From assembly GCA_000720375.1 (NCBI GenBank), contig JOAA01000013.1, forward strand, positions 434,001 through 498,000: a DNA stretch of 64,000 nt. Direction: 5' to 3'. How positions within the stretch are numbered: the stretch's first letter is position 1; each line of letters begins with the position of its first letter. Both the position numbers and the translations under genes were made by a program. Below are positions 16,943 through 25,069 of this stretch, piece after piece. The notes beneath the pieces were generated by a model. It saw only the letters and a list, made by a program, of their open reading frames with translations, did no database searches and had not been told where the DNA came from. This DNA is from Rhodococcus rhodnii (GTDB taxonomy: Bacteria; Actinomycetota; Actinomycetes; Mycobacteriales; Pseudonocardiaceae).

Positions 16943-17652
16943 CCTCCGGATGGGCCGAATCGTTCGGTACGGATCGTGCCCGGGTCGTATCCGTGATCCA
17001 CGAGCATCTTCGCCGCTGCTTCGACAAAGCCGGTCGGTCCGCAGACGTACGTCCGGGCGCCCGCGTCAGCGGGCCACAACGTCGCGAGATCCGCGGGTCC
17101 GACGCGGCCGGCCGGTCGCCCCGACGGCGACGTGGCACGCGTGTAGATCCTGGTCACGTCGATGTCGTGCTTGCCGAGTTCCTCCGCGTAGTACTCGTCC
17201 GCGGGGCCGCGCACCGAGTACAGCAGTTTGAACCCGGTGTCGCTGCCTGCCTGCGTCCGGGCTCGGATCATCGCCATCAGCGGCACGATCCCGGACCCGC
17301 CCGCGACCAGCGACACCGGCACGTCCAGTGCTGGCTGCCAGGTGAACCAGCCGCCGATCGGGCCGCGCAGTTCGATCACGTCGTCCAGCATCAGGTCCCG
17401 CACCAGGAACGGCGAAACCTCGCCGTCCGGCACTTCCTGGACCATGATCTCGATCCGGTCCTCGTCCGGCGGCGCGGCCAGCGAGTAGCTGCGCTGCGTG
17501 CTGTAGCCGTCCTCGGCCGTGAGCCGGACGTCGATGTGCTGTCCCGCCAGGTGTCCTGGCCAGTCGGGCACGTCGAACACGATCGTGCGAGATGTCGGGG
17601 TCTCGACCCGGATGTCCGCGACGGTTCCGGGCAGCCAGCGCAGCATCATCAT
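16939..17652 (-). CDS. Ferredoxin reductase-like FAD/NAD(P)-binding oxidoreductase
   Basis: The 237-residue protein has the FNR two-domain fold: an FAD-binding barrel with RSYSLAAPP near 54-62 and an NAD(P) domain with VAGGSGIVPLMAMIRAR near 115-130, ending YVCGPTGFVEAAAKML. It has no fused 2Fe-2S domain, so electrons must pass to a separate partner, most simply the molybdenum enzyme encoded just upstream. The ATG at 17652 overlaps the stop of that gene (TGATG) and is therefore preferred over an in-frame start 30 bases further up. It is the second gene of the operon. Confidence 0.85.
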   Translation of the reverse strand: MMMLRWLPGTVADIRVETPTSRTIVFDVPDWPGHLAGQHIDVRLTAEDGYSTQRSYSLAAPPDEDRIEIMVQEVPDGEVSPFLVRDLMLDDVIELRGPIGGWFTWQPALDVPVSLVAGGSGIVPLMAMIRARTQAGSDTGFKLLYSVRGPADEYYAEELGKHDIDVTRIYTRATSPSGRPAGRVGPADLATLWPADAGARTYVCGPTGFVEAAAKMLVDHGYDPGTIRTERFGPSGG

Positions 17653-18248
17653 CAGTCGCCCGTGTACCGCTGCTCGCGCCACGGGTCACCGTAGTTGTGG
17701 TACCCGAGGGTCTCCCAGAATCCGGGCTCGTCGTGGTCGCTCAGGTCGAGGCCCTTCACCCATTTCGCGGACTTCCAGAAGTACAGGTGCGGCACCAGCA
17801 ACCGGACCGGGCCGCCGTGCTCGGGCGTCAGGTCCTCGCCTTCGAAGCGGTGCACGAGCCACGCCTTGCCGTCGAGCAGGTCCTCGACCGGCAGGTTCGT
17901 GGTGTAGCCGCCGTACGAGCGGGCAACGGCGTAGTCAGCGGCCGTGTCGACCGCGTCGAAGAGCACGTCCAGCGACACGCCCTGCCAGCTGGTCTGCAGC
18001 TTCGACCACTTCGTCACGCAGTGGATGTCGACAGTCGGCTGCTCGCTGGGCAGGGCCTGCAGGTCACGCCATGTCCAGGTGTGCTTCGCACCCGCCTCGG
18101 TGGTGATCGTGAACTGCCAGTCGTCGGCTTTGATCCGGGGCGTCGGCCCCGCCGACAGGACCGGGAAATCGCGCGTGAGGTACTGCCCAGGGGGCAGGTC
18201 GGGCGCGGAGTCCCGTCTGCCCCGGAAGCCCCGGGTCACGATGCTCAT
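17652..18248 (-). CDS. Sulfite-oxidase-like molybdopterin-dependent oxidoreductase
   Basis: At 198 residues this is the compact, YedY-like sulfite-oxidase fold: WQFTITTEAGAKHTWTWRDL, then the molybdenum-ligand Cys in DIHCVTKWS near residue 78, then GVSLDVLF and GPVRLLVPHLYFWKSAKWVKGL. No Tat signal precedes the domain, so it is probably cytosolic, unlike MsrP. Together with the overlapping reductase and DUF6510 genes it forms a small electron-transfer system. The substrate is unknown; sulfoxide or N-oxide reduction would fit the family. The start ATG at 18248 is followed directly by the domain. Confidence 0.85.
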   Translation of the reverse strand: MSIVTRGFRGRRDSAPDLPPGQYLTRDFPVLSAGPTPRIKADDWQFTITTEAGAKHTWTWRDLQALPSEQPTVDIHCVTKWSKLQTSWQGVSLDVLFDAVDTAADYAVARSYGGYTTNLPVEDLLDGKAWLVHRFEGEDLTPEHGGPVRLLVPHLYFWKSAKWVKGLDLSDHDEPGFWETLGYHNYGDPWREQRYTGD

Positions 18249-18295
18249 GCGTGCATTGTGGTTACTCCCCGGGCTGACCGCCAGAGCACAGCGGA

Positions 18296-18715
18296 TCAGT
18301 ACTCGCGCGGGTCCACCAAGTGCACGGCCGCTTCCTCGGCCGACGCCGCACCGCCGTCGATGCCCACGTCCGATGCGTAGAGCTCCTCGTCGGTGTCCGC
18401 GCCGAAGCCTTCGTCCTGCGCGACCAGGCGGCCTGCCCGGAAGTTGCCGACCTCGTCGTCGATCAGTTCGCCGTCGGTGTCCCGCGCGTCGCCGAGATCG
18501 TCGTCATCGTCGTCATAGGACACGTCCGGCTCCTCGCGGGCGAGCCTGTCCTCGAAGCTCACACCTTCGTCGAGGATCGGCGCCTTCTCCGGCGGCGAGT
18601 AGCCCTCGTCGTACGCGTTGCGGTCGTCCAATGTGTCCTCAGGATCGAGGATTCCGGTGTCCGCGTTGTCTTCGGTGTCGTTGTCCACGGGCGTCACTGT
18701 ACGCCTGGACTCCAT
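18296..18715 (-). CDS. DUF5709 acidic protein
   Basis: A 139-residue, extremely acidic protein (runs of Asp/Glu, including DDDDDD near 69-74) with the DUF5709 signature DTGILDPEDTLDDR followed by YDEGYSPPEK. The family is restricted to actinobacteria and has no known function; it is likely largely disordered. The ATG at 18715 has no clear Shine-Dalgarno, while a GTG at 18697 has GGAG about 12 bases upstream and would remove six residues. It stands alone, divergent from the secreted lyase gene. Confidence 0.75.
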   Translation of the reverse strand: MESRRTVTPVDNDTEDNADTGILDPEDTLDDRNAYDEGYSPPEKAPILDEGVSFEDRLAREEPDVSYDDDDDDLGDARDTDGELIDDEVGNFRAGRLVAQDEGFGADTDEELYASDVGIDGGAASAEEAAVHLVDPREY

Positions 18716-18827
18716 TCAGATACATGAACATCCATCAAGTAGTTGAACAATTAGGGAACTTGGCCCTACCGTTCTGACCTATGCGCCGCCACCAACGGGT
18801 CCCTGCCCGCGCGTTGGAAGGAATCGC

Positions 18828-19634
18828 ATGTCCCTGCACAACTCCCGGCTGCGCAAGGCGATCGTCGCCTGCGTGGCCATGGCCGGCCTCATTTCGGTGA
18901 GTGCCCCGGCCGCCCAAGCCGCGCCAGCGCCCTGGTCCGGAACGTTCTCCGGTTTCAACTCGTCCTCGTGGCGATCGAGCTGGGGAATCGACGGCCGTGG
19001 CGAGTTCGGGTTCGGCAACATGAAGGCGTCCGGTGCCACGCTGGATGTCAAGTACGGCAAGGGTTCCTCCGCGCCCTCGTGCACCAACTGCCCGACAAGC
19101 GGAGGTGGTCAGTTCTACCAGGACCTCGGCAAGATCGGCCGGACTGACCTGCGCAACGCCGGCACGCTGTACTTCCGCTACCGCGTCCGGTTCCCCAGCG
19201 ACTTCGACTGGGGCCGGGGCGGGAAACTGCCCGGCCTCTACGGCGGGGAACCCGGCCAGGCCAGCGGCGGCAACCACGGAAACGCGTGGTCCACACGGTT
19301 CATGTTCCGTAACGGCAGCAAAGGCGAGGTCTACGTCTACACCCCTGGTGGCAGCGGATACGGCCGGGACGTCGGTCTCGGTTCGTGGAGTTTCGCCGCC
19401 GACAACCAGACTCACACGATCGAGCAGGCGGTGAACCGGTCAACCGGCCAGATCACTGTCTGGTACGACAACCGGCAGGTGCTCTCGGTGCGCGAGGCAC
19501 CGAACATCGCCGCGATCCCCTTCAAGGGCGTGTTCTTCTCGACCTTCTTCGGTGGACACGACACCAGCTGGGGACCCAAGCGGGAAGTACACGCCTACTT
19601 CTCCGACTTCTCGATCAGTACGACAAAGCACTGA
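18828..19634 (+). CDS. Secreted polysaccharide lyase (PL14-like)
   Basis: The 268-residue protein begins with a Sec signal peptide (RLRKAIVACVAMAGLISVSAP, cleavage after AQA near residue 31). The mature part is a beta-jelly-roll of the polysaccharide lyase 14 type: TLYFRYRVRFPSDFDWGRGG, KLPGLYGGE, STRFMFRNGSKGEVYVY and GVFFSTFFGGHDTSWG. Family members cleave alginate or glucuronan-like uronic acid polymers. GGAAGGAA upstream of ATG 18828 is the ribosome-binding site. It is a single-gene unit, with promoter-like TTGAAC and TACCGT elements near 18743-18775 and a hairpin after the stop. The exact polymer cannot be told. Confidence 0.75.
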   Translation: MSLHNSRLRKAIVACVAMAGLISVSAPAAQAAPAPWSGTFSGFNSSSWRSSWGIDGRGEFGFGNMKASGATLDVKYGKGSSAPSCTNCPTSGGGQFYQDLGKIGRTDLRNAGTLYFRYRVRFPSDFDWGRGGKLPGLYGGEPGQASGGNHGNAWSTRFMFRNGSKGEVYVYTPGGSGYGRDVGLGSWSFAADNQTHTIEQAVNRSTGQITVWYDNRQVLSVREAPNIAAIPFKGVFFSTFFGGHDTSWGPKREVHAYFSDFSISTTKH

Positions 19635-19643
19635 CCGCATAAT

Positions 19644-19683
19644 CCTTGACGGGCGTCCTGCGCTTGACGGGCGCCCGTCAAGG
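19644..19683 (+). terminator. Hairpin terminator after the polysaccharide lyase gene
   Basis: CCTTGACGGGCG (19644-19655) pairs perfectly with 19672-19683. A nested second stem forms within the loop because CTTGACGGGC is also repeated directly. No T-run follows. Confidence 0.6.
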
Positions 19684-19761
19684 CTGTCGGGATGGTCCCT
19701 ATCGGACTGACAAGGGCCGCCGGAACGCGCCGGTCCTGATCATCCTCTTCGGACCACGCAC

Positions 19762-19786
19762 ACTGGTTTAGACCGGTATAGACCTG
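19762..19786. promoter_or_regulatory. DasR-type (dre) / chitinase promoter repeat
   Basis: ACTGGTTTAGACCGGT (19762-19777) closely fits the near-palindromic DasR-responsive element ACTGGTCTAGACCA. A second overlapping GGTATAGACCTG (19775-19786) gives the direct-repeat arrangement known from streptomycete chitinase promoters. It lies about 320 bases upstream of the GH18 chitinase start, so control of that gene by a DasR-like GntR regulator and N-acetylglucosamine-derived signals is likely. Confidence 0.65.
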
Positions 19787-19900
19787 CGCGAACAGTTCGT
19801 TCGGCAGCCGAACGAACCGCTTCGCTTCCCTTGTCGTGACTTAGTTTTAGTCATGCAGTACCTTTGAGGTGCGCCGCCACTTGAGTGAAGGGACGTGTCG

Positions 19901-19963
19901 ATGAAGACACTGAGCAGAGCAAGCCATCCGCGGCGTGTGACGAGAGCGCACACCGCGAGATAG
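19901..19963 (+). CDS. Possible 20-codon leader peptide upstream of the chitinase gene
   Basis: ATG AAG ACA ... TAG encodes MKTLSRASHPRRVTRAHTAR, with GAAGGGA twelve bases upstream of the ATG. It lies between the dre-like site and the chitinase in about 470 otherwise empty bases (19635-20107). It could be a translated leader or the stump of a decayed secreted-protein gene, since MKTLSRA resembles a signal peptide start. The evidence is weak. Confidence 0.25.
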   Translation: MKTLSRASHPRRVTRAHTAR

Positions 19964-20107
19964 TTCGCTCTCCCTTCGCCGAAACCCAACACCCCTGCAG
20001 ATACCAACGGGTTTCATCTCCTTTGCGTCGATGCCGGCAATCCCTGCCTTCTCCGGCACCGGCTTATGTGCGACGCAACGGGGCCCGCGTGTGAAAGGGA
20101 ACCGTTC

Positions 20108-21511
20108 ATGCAATGGACCAGATTGGGCAAGCGCCTGGGCGCCGCAGGCATTGCCCTTGCCACTGTCGCGACCGGAGTCACGGTCGCAGTCACGGCAACG
20201 GCCACGGCAGCACCCGCTGCCACGTCCGCTGCCGTGGCGGCGTTGCCACCGGGCTTCAAGAGTGTCGGCTACATGCCGTCGTGGTCCGGCAACGTCAACA
20301 GCATCCAGTACACCAAGCTCACCCACATCAACTACGCCTTCGTGCTGCCGAACTCCAACGGCACACTGCAGGGCATCCCGGACCCGAACAAGCTTCGGTC
20401 ACTGGTCTCCTTGGGACACAACAACGGTGTCAAGGTGTCGTTGGCCGTGGGTGGCTGGAACGACGGCAACGACTCGGCTTTCGAGCAGTTGGCCGGCAAC
20501 GCGGGTAGCCGCACCACGTTCGTCAACGCGTTGATCGGCGTGGTCAACGAGTACAACCTCGACGGCATCGACATGGACTGGGAGTACCCGGATCCAGGGC
20601 AGTCGGGCGCGAACTTCACCGCGCTGATGCGGCAACTGGGCGACGCTCTGCACAGCCGGGGCAAGCTGCTGACCGCGGCCGTGGTCTCCGGTGGCGGCAC
20701 CGCCAACGGTGTCGAGCCCGCTGTCTTCGGGATCGTCGACTGGCTCAACATCATGGCGTACGACGGCGGCAGCCCGCACGCCAACTACGACTGGTCGATC
20801 CAGTCGGCGAACTTCTGGAAGGGCCGCGGTCTGCCCGCCGGCAAGACCGTGCTGGGTGTGCCGTTCTACAGCCGTCCGGTTTACGTTCCGTACTCGCAGA
20901 TCGTCGCGGCCGACCCGGCCAACGCCAACCGCGACTGCGCGAACATCAGCGGCGGCACGCAGTGCTACAACGGCATCCCCACGATCAAGCGCAAGACCCA
21001 GTGGGCGGTGGCCAACGCGGGCGGCATCATGAACTGGGAGCTGTCCCAGGACACGACCGGCGCCACCTCGTTGCTCAGCGCGATCTTCGACGCGGCCGGC
21101 GGCACCACCCCGCCACCTGGTGGCGGTCGGTCCGGTCCGATCACCGGTATCGCCGGCAAGTGCGTCGACGTGGCGGGGGCCAACTCCGCCAACGGAACCG
21201 CGGTGCAGATCTACACCTGCAACGGCACCGGCGCGCAGACGTGGACCGTCGGCGCCGACAACACGCTCCGTGCGCTCGGCAAGTGCATGGACGTGGCGGG
21301 CGCGGGCACCGCGAACGGCACGGTCATCCAGCTGTGGGACTGCAACGGCACTGGCGCACAGTCGTGGCAGGCCAACGGCGATGGCACGCTGCGCAACACG
21401 GCGTCGGGGCGTTGCCTTGACGCCACTGGTAACAGCTCCGCGGACGGTACCCGTCTGCAGATCTGGGACTGCTTCGCCAGCGCGAACCAGGTCTGGCGCC
21501 TGCCTGCCTGA
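20108..21511 (+). CDS. Secreted GH18 chitinase with C-terminal ricin-type lectin domain
   Basis: The 467-residue protein has a signal peptide (about 1-36), a family 18 glycoside hydrolase domain (about 50-335) and a ricin-B-like trefoil (about 345-467, with repeated GKCVDVAG, GKCMDVAG, GRCLDATG and QIWDC/QLWDC units). The catalytic DGIDMDWEYP motif places the proton-donor Glu at residue 159; SLAVGGWNDG and IMAYD are further GH18 signatures. It cleaves chitin outside the cell, with the trefoil probably aiding carbohydrate binding. The ATG at 20108 follows GAAAGGGA and begins the signal peptide; an earlier in-frame ATG adds a non-signal leader. A DasR-type site lies upstream and a strong terminator follows. 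Confidence 0.9.
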   Translation: MQWTRLGKRLGAAGIALATVATGVTVAVTATATAAPAATSAAVAALPPGFKSVGYMPSWSGNVNSIQYTKLTHINYAFVLPNSNGTLQGIPDPNKLRSLVSLGHNNGVKVSLAVGGWNDGNDSAFEQLAGNAGSRTTFVNALIGVVNEYNLDGIDMDWEYPDPGQSGANFTALMRQLGDALHSRGKLLTAAVVSGGGTANGVEPAVFGIVDWLNIMAYDGGSPHANYDWSIQSANFWKGRGLPAGKTVLGVPFYSRPVYVPYSQIVAADPANANRDCANISGGTQCYNGIPTIKRKTQWAVANAGGIMNWELSQDTTGATSLLSAIFDAAGGTTPPPGGGRSGPITGIAGKCVDVAGANSANGTAVQIYTCNGTGAQTWTVGADNTLRALGKCMDVAGAGTANGTVIQLWDCNGTGAQSWQANGDGTLRNTASGRCLDATGNSSADGTRLQIWDCFASANQVWRLPA

Positions 21512-21527
21512 TCGCCGGCGTTGTGAC

Positions 21528-21561
21528 ATGGCCCGCCCGCGTTTCCGCCCGGGCGGGCCAT
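21528..21561 (+). terminator. Rho-independent terminator after the chitinase gene
   Basis: ATGGCCCGCCCG (21528-21539) pairs perfectly with 21550-21561 across a 10-base loop. TTGTTTTGG follows. Confidence 0.8.
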
Positions 21562-21604
21562 TGTTTTGGTTACGATCCTCCGCACCAGGGTGAAGGGGGG
21601 ATTC

Positions 21605-22093
21605 GTGGCGATCGACGATGCCGCGTTCCAGGAGAAGATGCGTCAGTTCGAAGCACAAGCGGCCAGGGCCGCCCAGCTCAAGGACAGAATGACGGAGTTG
21701 AAAGGCAGTGCCCGCAATTCCGACGGCTCGGTGACCGTGACAGTCGCGCCCTCGGGAGCGATTCTCGGACTGCAGTTGTCGCCCGCGGCGATGACACGCT
21801 CGCATACCCAGCTCACGCAGGAAATCCTGAGCACGATCCGGCAGGCGTCGCAGCAAGCCGCCACGGCGATGGAAGACGCGGTCCGGCCCGTTCTGGGTGA
21901 TGAGATGTACGACCAGTTCCAGAACGCGTTCCGAGCGCAGGCACCGGCCACCGAACCGATCGGTCCCGCCGAACCGCCGCCCGCCTCCAGCCTGCCGATT
22001 CCCGGTGCGCCGCCCGCTCGTGAACCGCGCAGATCCAGCGGGGATGACGAGGACTACTTCGGTGACGAAGGCTTCTCCGGGGTGAAGCGATGA
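21605..22093 (+). CDS. YbaB/EbfC-family protein of a WXG cluster
   Basis: A 162-residue protein with the YbaB/EbfC fold in its first 100 residues (KMRQFEAQAARAAQLKDRMTELKG, then SDGSVTVTVAPSGAILGLQLS, then helices) and a proline-rich, acidic tail. YbaB proteins coat DNA, but in actinobacteria YbaB-like genes also precede type VII secretion substrates, as here. The GTG at 21605 is chosen because AAGGGGGG lies four bases before it; translation from 21566 would run through the RBS. The stop overlaps the start of the next gene (ATGA), so production is coupled. Confidence 0.8.
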   Translation: MAIDDAAFQEKMRQFEAQAARAAQLKDRMTELKGSARNSDGSVTVTVAPSGAILGLQLSPAAMTRSHTQLTQEILSTIRQASQQAATAMEDAVRPVLGDEMYDQFQNAFRAQAPATEPIGPAEPPPASSLPIPGAPPAREPRRSSGDDEDYFGDEGFSGVKR

Positions 22094-23736
22094 CCGGATT
22101 CGGCGTCGACGCCGCTCAGCTGCTGGCACACGGCCAGGGCTCGGTCAAACAGTCCGAGAACTTCGCCGGCCTGGAGAAACTGCTGGAACAGGCGCGGGTG
22201 AGCGACGACTGTTTCGGCCCGCTGTTCTTCTACTTCAAGGACAAATACTTCGAATCCTTGATGGAATGCCAGGGAATGGCGAAGCAGGCGGGCACGTATC
22301 TGCAGCAGATCTCCGACAGCGTCACCCAGACCGCCGAGGCGTATGGCGCGACCGAGGCGAACAACAAAGCCGGCCTGGCCAATGTGGGCAATGGCGTCGG
22401 CGATCTCGGGGACCTCAACAGCGCGGGCGACAGCACCCGCAAGGACTACTGGGATCAGGCAGCTGCCTACGGAAGCTCGTGGTCCAAGGCGAAGCAGGAC
22501 GTCACCGCGCAGCTGAAGGATCCCGGCAGTCCGCCCGAGGCGTCGTTCGCGGCGTTCAACGCGCGGATGGAGCAGCTCAAAGCCGTCGCGAGCCCCGGCC
22601 AGTCGCTGGTCGACAATGGGCTGGGCTGGCTGATCTCGATCGTGATCAGCCCGATCGTGAACTACATCCTCGAGCCCGCGATCGGCGACCCCGAGCAGAT
22701 CCGCAGCACGGCCAAGGGCTGGGAGAACGTCGCCGAATGGCTCAAGGGCGTCGGCGCCGCGGAGGACAAGCGGTCGCAGGCCACCGCGGCGATCTGGGAA
22801 GGCGAAGCCGCCGAGAAGTTCCGCGCCGAGATGAAGGAGTTCGGCGACGGCACGCGGGCGATGTCCGGCGACATCGCCAACCTCAAGGGCATCCTGGAGA
22901 CCGCGGCCACCATCTTCGACACGTTCGTCGAGGTCTGCATCGACATCATCCAGGAGCTCGTCCTCGGCTTGATCATCGAGTGGCTGGCCGCCCTGGCCGC
23001 CTCGTGGATCACCGCTGGTGCGTCCGTCGCCGCCGCGAGCGCGATGACCGCAGGTCAGGTTGCCTACACGGGCACTCGGGTCAGCCGGATGATCATCAAG
23101 CTGCGCGGCCAGCTGGCGAGCCTGATCAACAAGCTCGAGGAGATCATCAAGGCGCTGCGTAACGGCAAGATGCTCAAGAACGTGCCGTTCCTGAAGAAGT
23201 ACGCCGACGACGTGCCCAAGACGATCGACAAGATGAGCGAGAAGCGCGGCACGTTCGCGATCGGTGGCCAGATCAAGGGCAACCCGGTCACCAACCTCGC
23301 GTCCAGCACCGACAACATGAACGACGCCCGCAAGGCGCTGGACAAAGCCGAAGACGTGCTCGCCAAGACCGATCCCGCGGACGAGAAGAAGTGGCGGGCC
23401 GCGAAGGAGGCCGTCGAGGAGGCGCAGCAAAAGGTCGTGAACGCGACCGACCGGCGCACCGTGTCCACGAACCGGTGGGTCAAGACGACAGCCCACGGCG
23501 ACGAAGCCCTCGCCCAGGGACTGATCAAAACCACGCTCGGCTACCTCGCGGGCGGCGGCACGACCAACACGACCAAGGCAGTGTTCAGCGGAATGTTGGA
23601 GAACGTCCCCGGCGCAGCGGTCGAATGGGGCGCTGGTCAGGCATACGACCATGCGCAAGATCCGTCGACCGACGAGGAACGCAAAGCCGCTCAACAGCGC
23701 GGATTCACCACCGACGGAACGACCAAGAACCCGTAA
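22090..23736 (+). CDS. WXG100/EspC-like large protein, putative type VII secretion substrate
   Basis: The 548-residue protein starts with an ESX-associated helical segment (FGVDAAQLLAHGQGSVKQSE through AGTYLQQISDSVTQTAEAYGATE, the EspC-like DUF2580 pattern). It continues with a WXG-type hairpin (AAIWEGEAAEKFRAEMKEF near 235-253), a hydrophobic stretch (FVEVCIDIIQELVLGLIIEWLAALAASWI near 278-306) and a long charged helical C-terminus without a recognised toxin fold. There is no signal peptide. This is the build of a type VII secretion substrate or pore/scaffold protein, but no ESX ATPase or membrane gene is in the window. It is coupled by ATGA to the YbaB gene and by TAATG to the following gene. 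Confidence 0.7.
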   Translation: MTGFGVDAAQLLAHGQGSVKQSENFAGLEKLLEQARVSDDCFGPLFFYFKDKYFESLMECQGMAKQAGTYLQQISDSVTQTAEAYGATEANNKAGLANVGNGVGDLGDLNSAGDSTRKDYWDQAAAYGSSWSKAKQDVTAQLKDPGSPPEASFAAFNARMEQLKAVASPGQSLVDNGLGWLISIVISPIVNYILEPAIGDPEQIRSTAKGWENVAEWLKGVGAAEDKRSQATAAIWEGEAAEKFRAEMKEFGDGTRAMSGDIANLKGILETAATIFDTFVEVCIDIIQELVLGLIIEWLAALAASWITAGASVAAASAMTAGQVAYTGTRVSRMIIKLRGQLASLINKLEEIIKALRNGKMLKNVPFLKKYADDVPKTIDKMSEKRGTFAIGGQIKGNPVTNLASSTDNMNDARKALDKAEDVLAKTDPADEKKWRAAKEAVEEAQQKVVNATDRRTVSTNRWVKTTAHGDEALAQGLIKTTLGYLAGGGTTNTTKAVFSGMLENVPGAAVEWGAGQAYDHAQDPSTDEERKAAQQRGFTTDGTTKNP

Positions 23737-24356
23737 TGTCTATTGACCATCTCGCCTCCAACATCGCGGGCGCGGCACTGCACGCCCGCACGCTGCTGGC
23801 CAACGGAGAACCGTTGCTGTGGGCCTGCTTCGCGCAAGGACTTGGCCTCGATCACCGAGGTCTCGACGGTGCCAGACGGGCCGTGACGTCCGCGCTGGCC
23901 AAGGTCCCCGGCAAGATCGTCGACGAGTTCAAGTGGAACGACGAGGTGCCGAGAGGCGGTGCGCCGGACGTCCCGGAGGACATCCGCGGCTACTACCACC
24001 GCAACGGCCAGTTGGCCGGTGGTTACATCAACAAGTGCGGTCCAGCCCGGTGCACGCTGTGGATGCTGACACCGAACCGCCTGCACGTCGCCCAGCGGGT
24101 CGACCCACTGGAGGAGGAATCCAAGGGCAAGAAAGGCATCCAGTACGAGATGCAGGTCCGCCCGCTCGAGCCGCTCTTCGACATCCCTCGTACGCAGATC
24201 GCCAAGCTCTCGGTCGGCAGCAGCGGCACCTTCAGCACCAAGTACTTCCTGCAGATGGAACTTCTCGACGGGTCTGGTTTCGAGTTCATCTTCGGATCCC
24301 ACGACCGTGCTCACTACGAACGACTACTTGCGCTGAGCCTCGGCGCACCGGAATAG
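23736..24356 (+). CDS. PH-like protein of the WXG cluster (A)
   Basis: The 206-residue product has a helical first half (MSIDHLASNIAGAALHARTLLANGEPLLWACFAQGLGL) and a C-terminal stretch of about seven beta strands plus a final helix (CTLWMLTPNRLHVAQRVDPL ... FSTKYFLQMELLDG ... HDRAHYERLLALSL), which looks like a bacterial PH or GRAM-like fold. The start overlaps the WXG gene stop (TAATG). It and the next gene look like distant paralogues by fold. No catalytic motif is visible. A role as chaperone or immunity partner of the WXG protein is only a guess from position. Confidence 0.6.
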   Translation: MSIDHLASNIAGAALHARTLLANGEPLLWACFAQGLGLDHRGLDGARRAVTSALAKVPGKIVDEFKWNDEVPRGGAPDVPEDIRGYYHRNGQLAGGYINKCGPARCTLWMLTPNRLHVAQRVDPLEEESKGKKGIQYEMQVRPLEPLFDIPRTQIAKLSVGSSGTFSTKYFLQMELLDGSGFEFIFGSHDRAHYERLLALSLGAPE

Positions 24357-24365
24357 GCGACAACC

Positions 24366-25028
24366 ATGACGTACGACTATCCGGAATTCCGGCTGCCCCA
24401 GGAGGAACGGATCCTGTTGGGCACGGGTCCGCTGATGCGGCACGTCGGCTCCCGGATCGCCGGCCGCATCCAGATCCCGCATCCGGCCGCACCGGACGCG
24501 CCAGAACTCGTACAGCGCGACTACCTGCCCCACAACCCCCTAGATTCGACCGTTGCTGGTCGATTCAACGGGCATGACTGGGTCGACGACGATTCAATCG
24601 GGTACTGGGCCGAGGCCGCGCATCCCGAACAGCACGCGGTCAAGGTCGCGGACGCGATGGCGATCTGCAAGGGCGACGCCGGGTTGATGGTGACCGACCG
24701 ACGGTTCTTCGTCATCACCGCCGGGCACTTGTTCGTGCACGTCCGGGAAGCCGAGAAACAGGCGCGGAAGAAGAAAAACGTCTTCAGCCAACTGCTCAGC
24801 GCCGCCGGTGACGTTGTTCTGGGACAACACAGTTTCTGGCAGGCCGGGGATCCCGCGATCGTCTTGTTCCAGACGGACGCGCGGGTGGTGCGTGGCTGGA
24901 GCAGGGTGTTGCTCGGGCGGTCGTTTCCGTTCCCGAACGTGGTCCGGGTCGACTTCGTGGACGGTTCGGCCCTCTACTGCCGATGCCGGAAGGGTTCCAT
25001 CATCGACGGGCAAGAAGTCAGAGACTAA
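24366..25028 (+). CDS. PH-like protein of the WXG cluster (B)
   Basis: A 220-residue protein starting nine bases after the previous stop. The middle and C-terminal part is beta-rich with GLMVTDRRFFVITAG, ARVVRGWSRVLLGRSFPFPNVVRVDFVDGS and a closing CRCRKG segment, again reminiscent of a bacterial PH-like barrel. It has no signal peptide or clear membrane helix. It is the last of four genes (YbaB, WXG, PH-A, PH-B) with tight spacing, presumably one operon. No named family is recognised with confidence. Confidence 0.55.
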   Translation: MTYDYPEFRLPQEERILLGTGPLMRHVGSRIAGRIQIPHPAAPDAPELVQRDYLPHNPLDSTVAGRFNGHDWVDDDSIGYWAEAAHPEQHAVKVADAMAICKGDAGLMVTDRRFFVITAGHLFVHVREAEKQARKKKNVFSQLLSAAGDVVLGQHSFWQAGDPAIVLFQTDARVVRGWSRVLLGRSFPFPNVVRVDFVDGSALYCRCRKGSIIDGQEVRD

Positions 25029-25069
25029 CGGACGTATCGCCTCATGCGAATGTATACAAGGCTGAGGGC

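Noticed and set aside
20399..22129. 576-codon reverse reading frame
   Set aside because: Antisense to the chitinase and YbaB genes; composition is typical of GC-skewed shadow frames.
22054..23694. 546-codon reverse reading frame
   Set aside because: Antisense to the WXG gene; no ribosome-binding site or recognisable domain.
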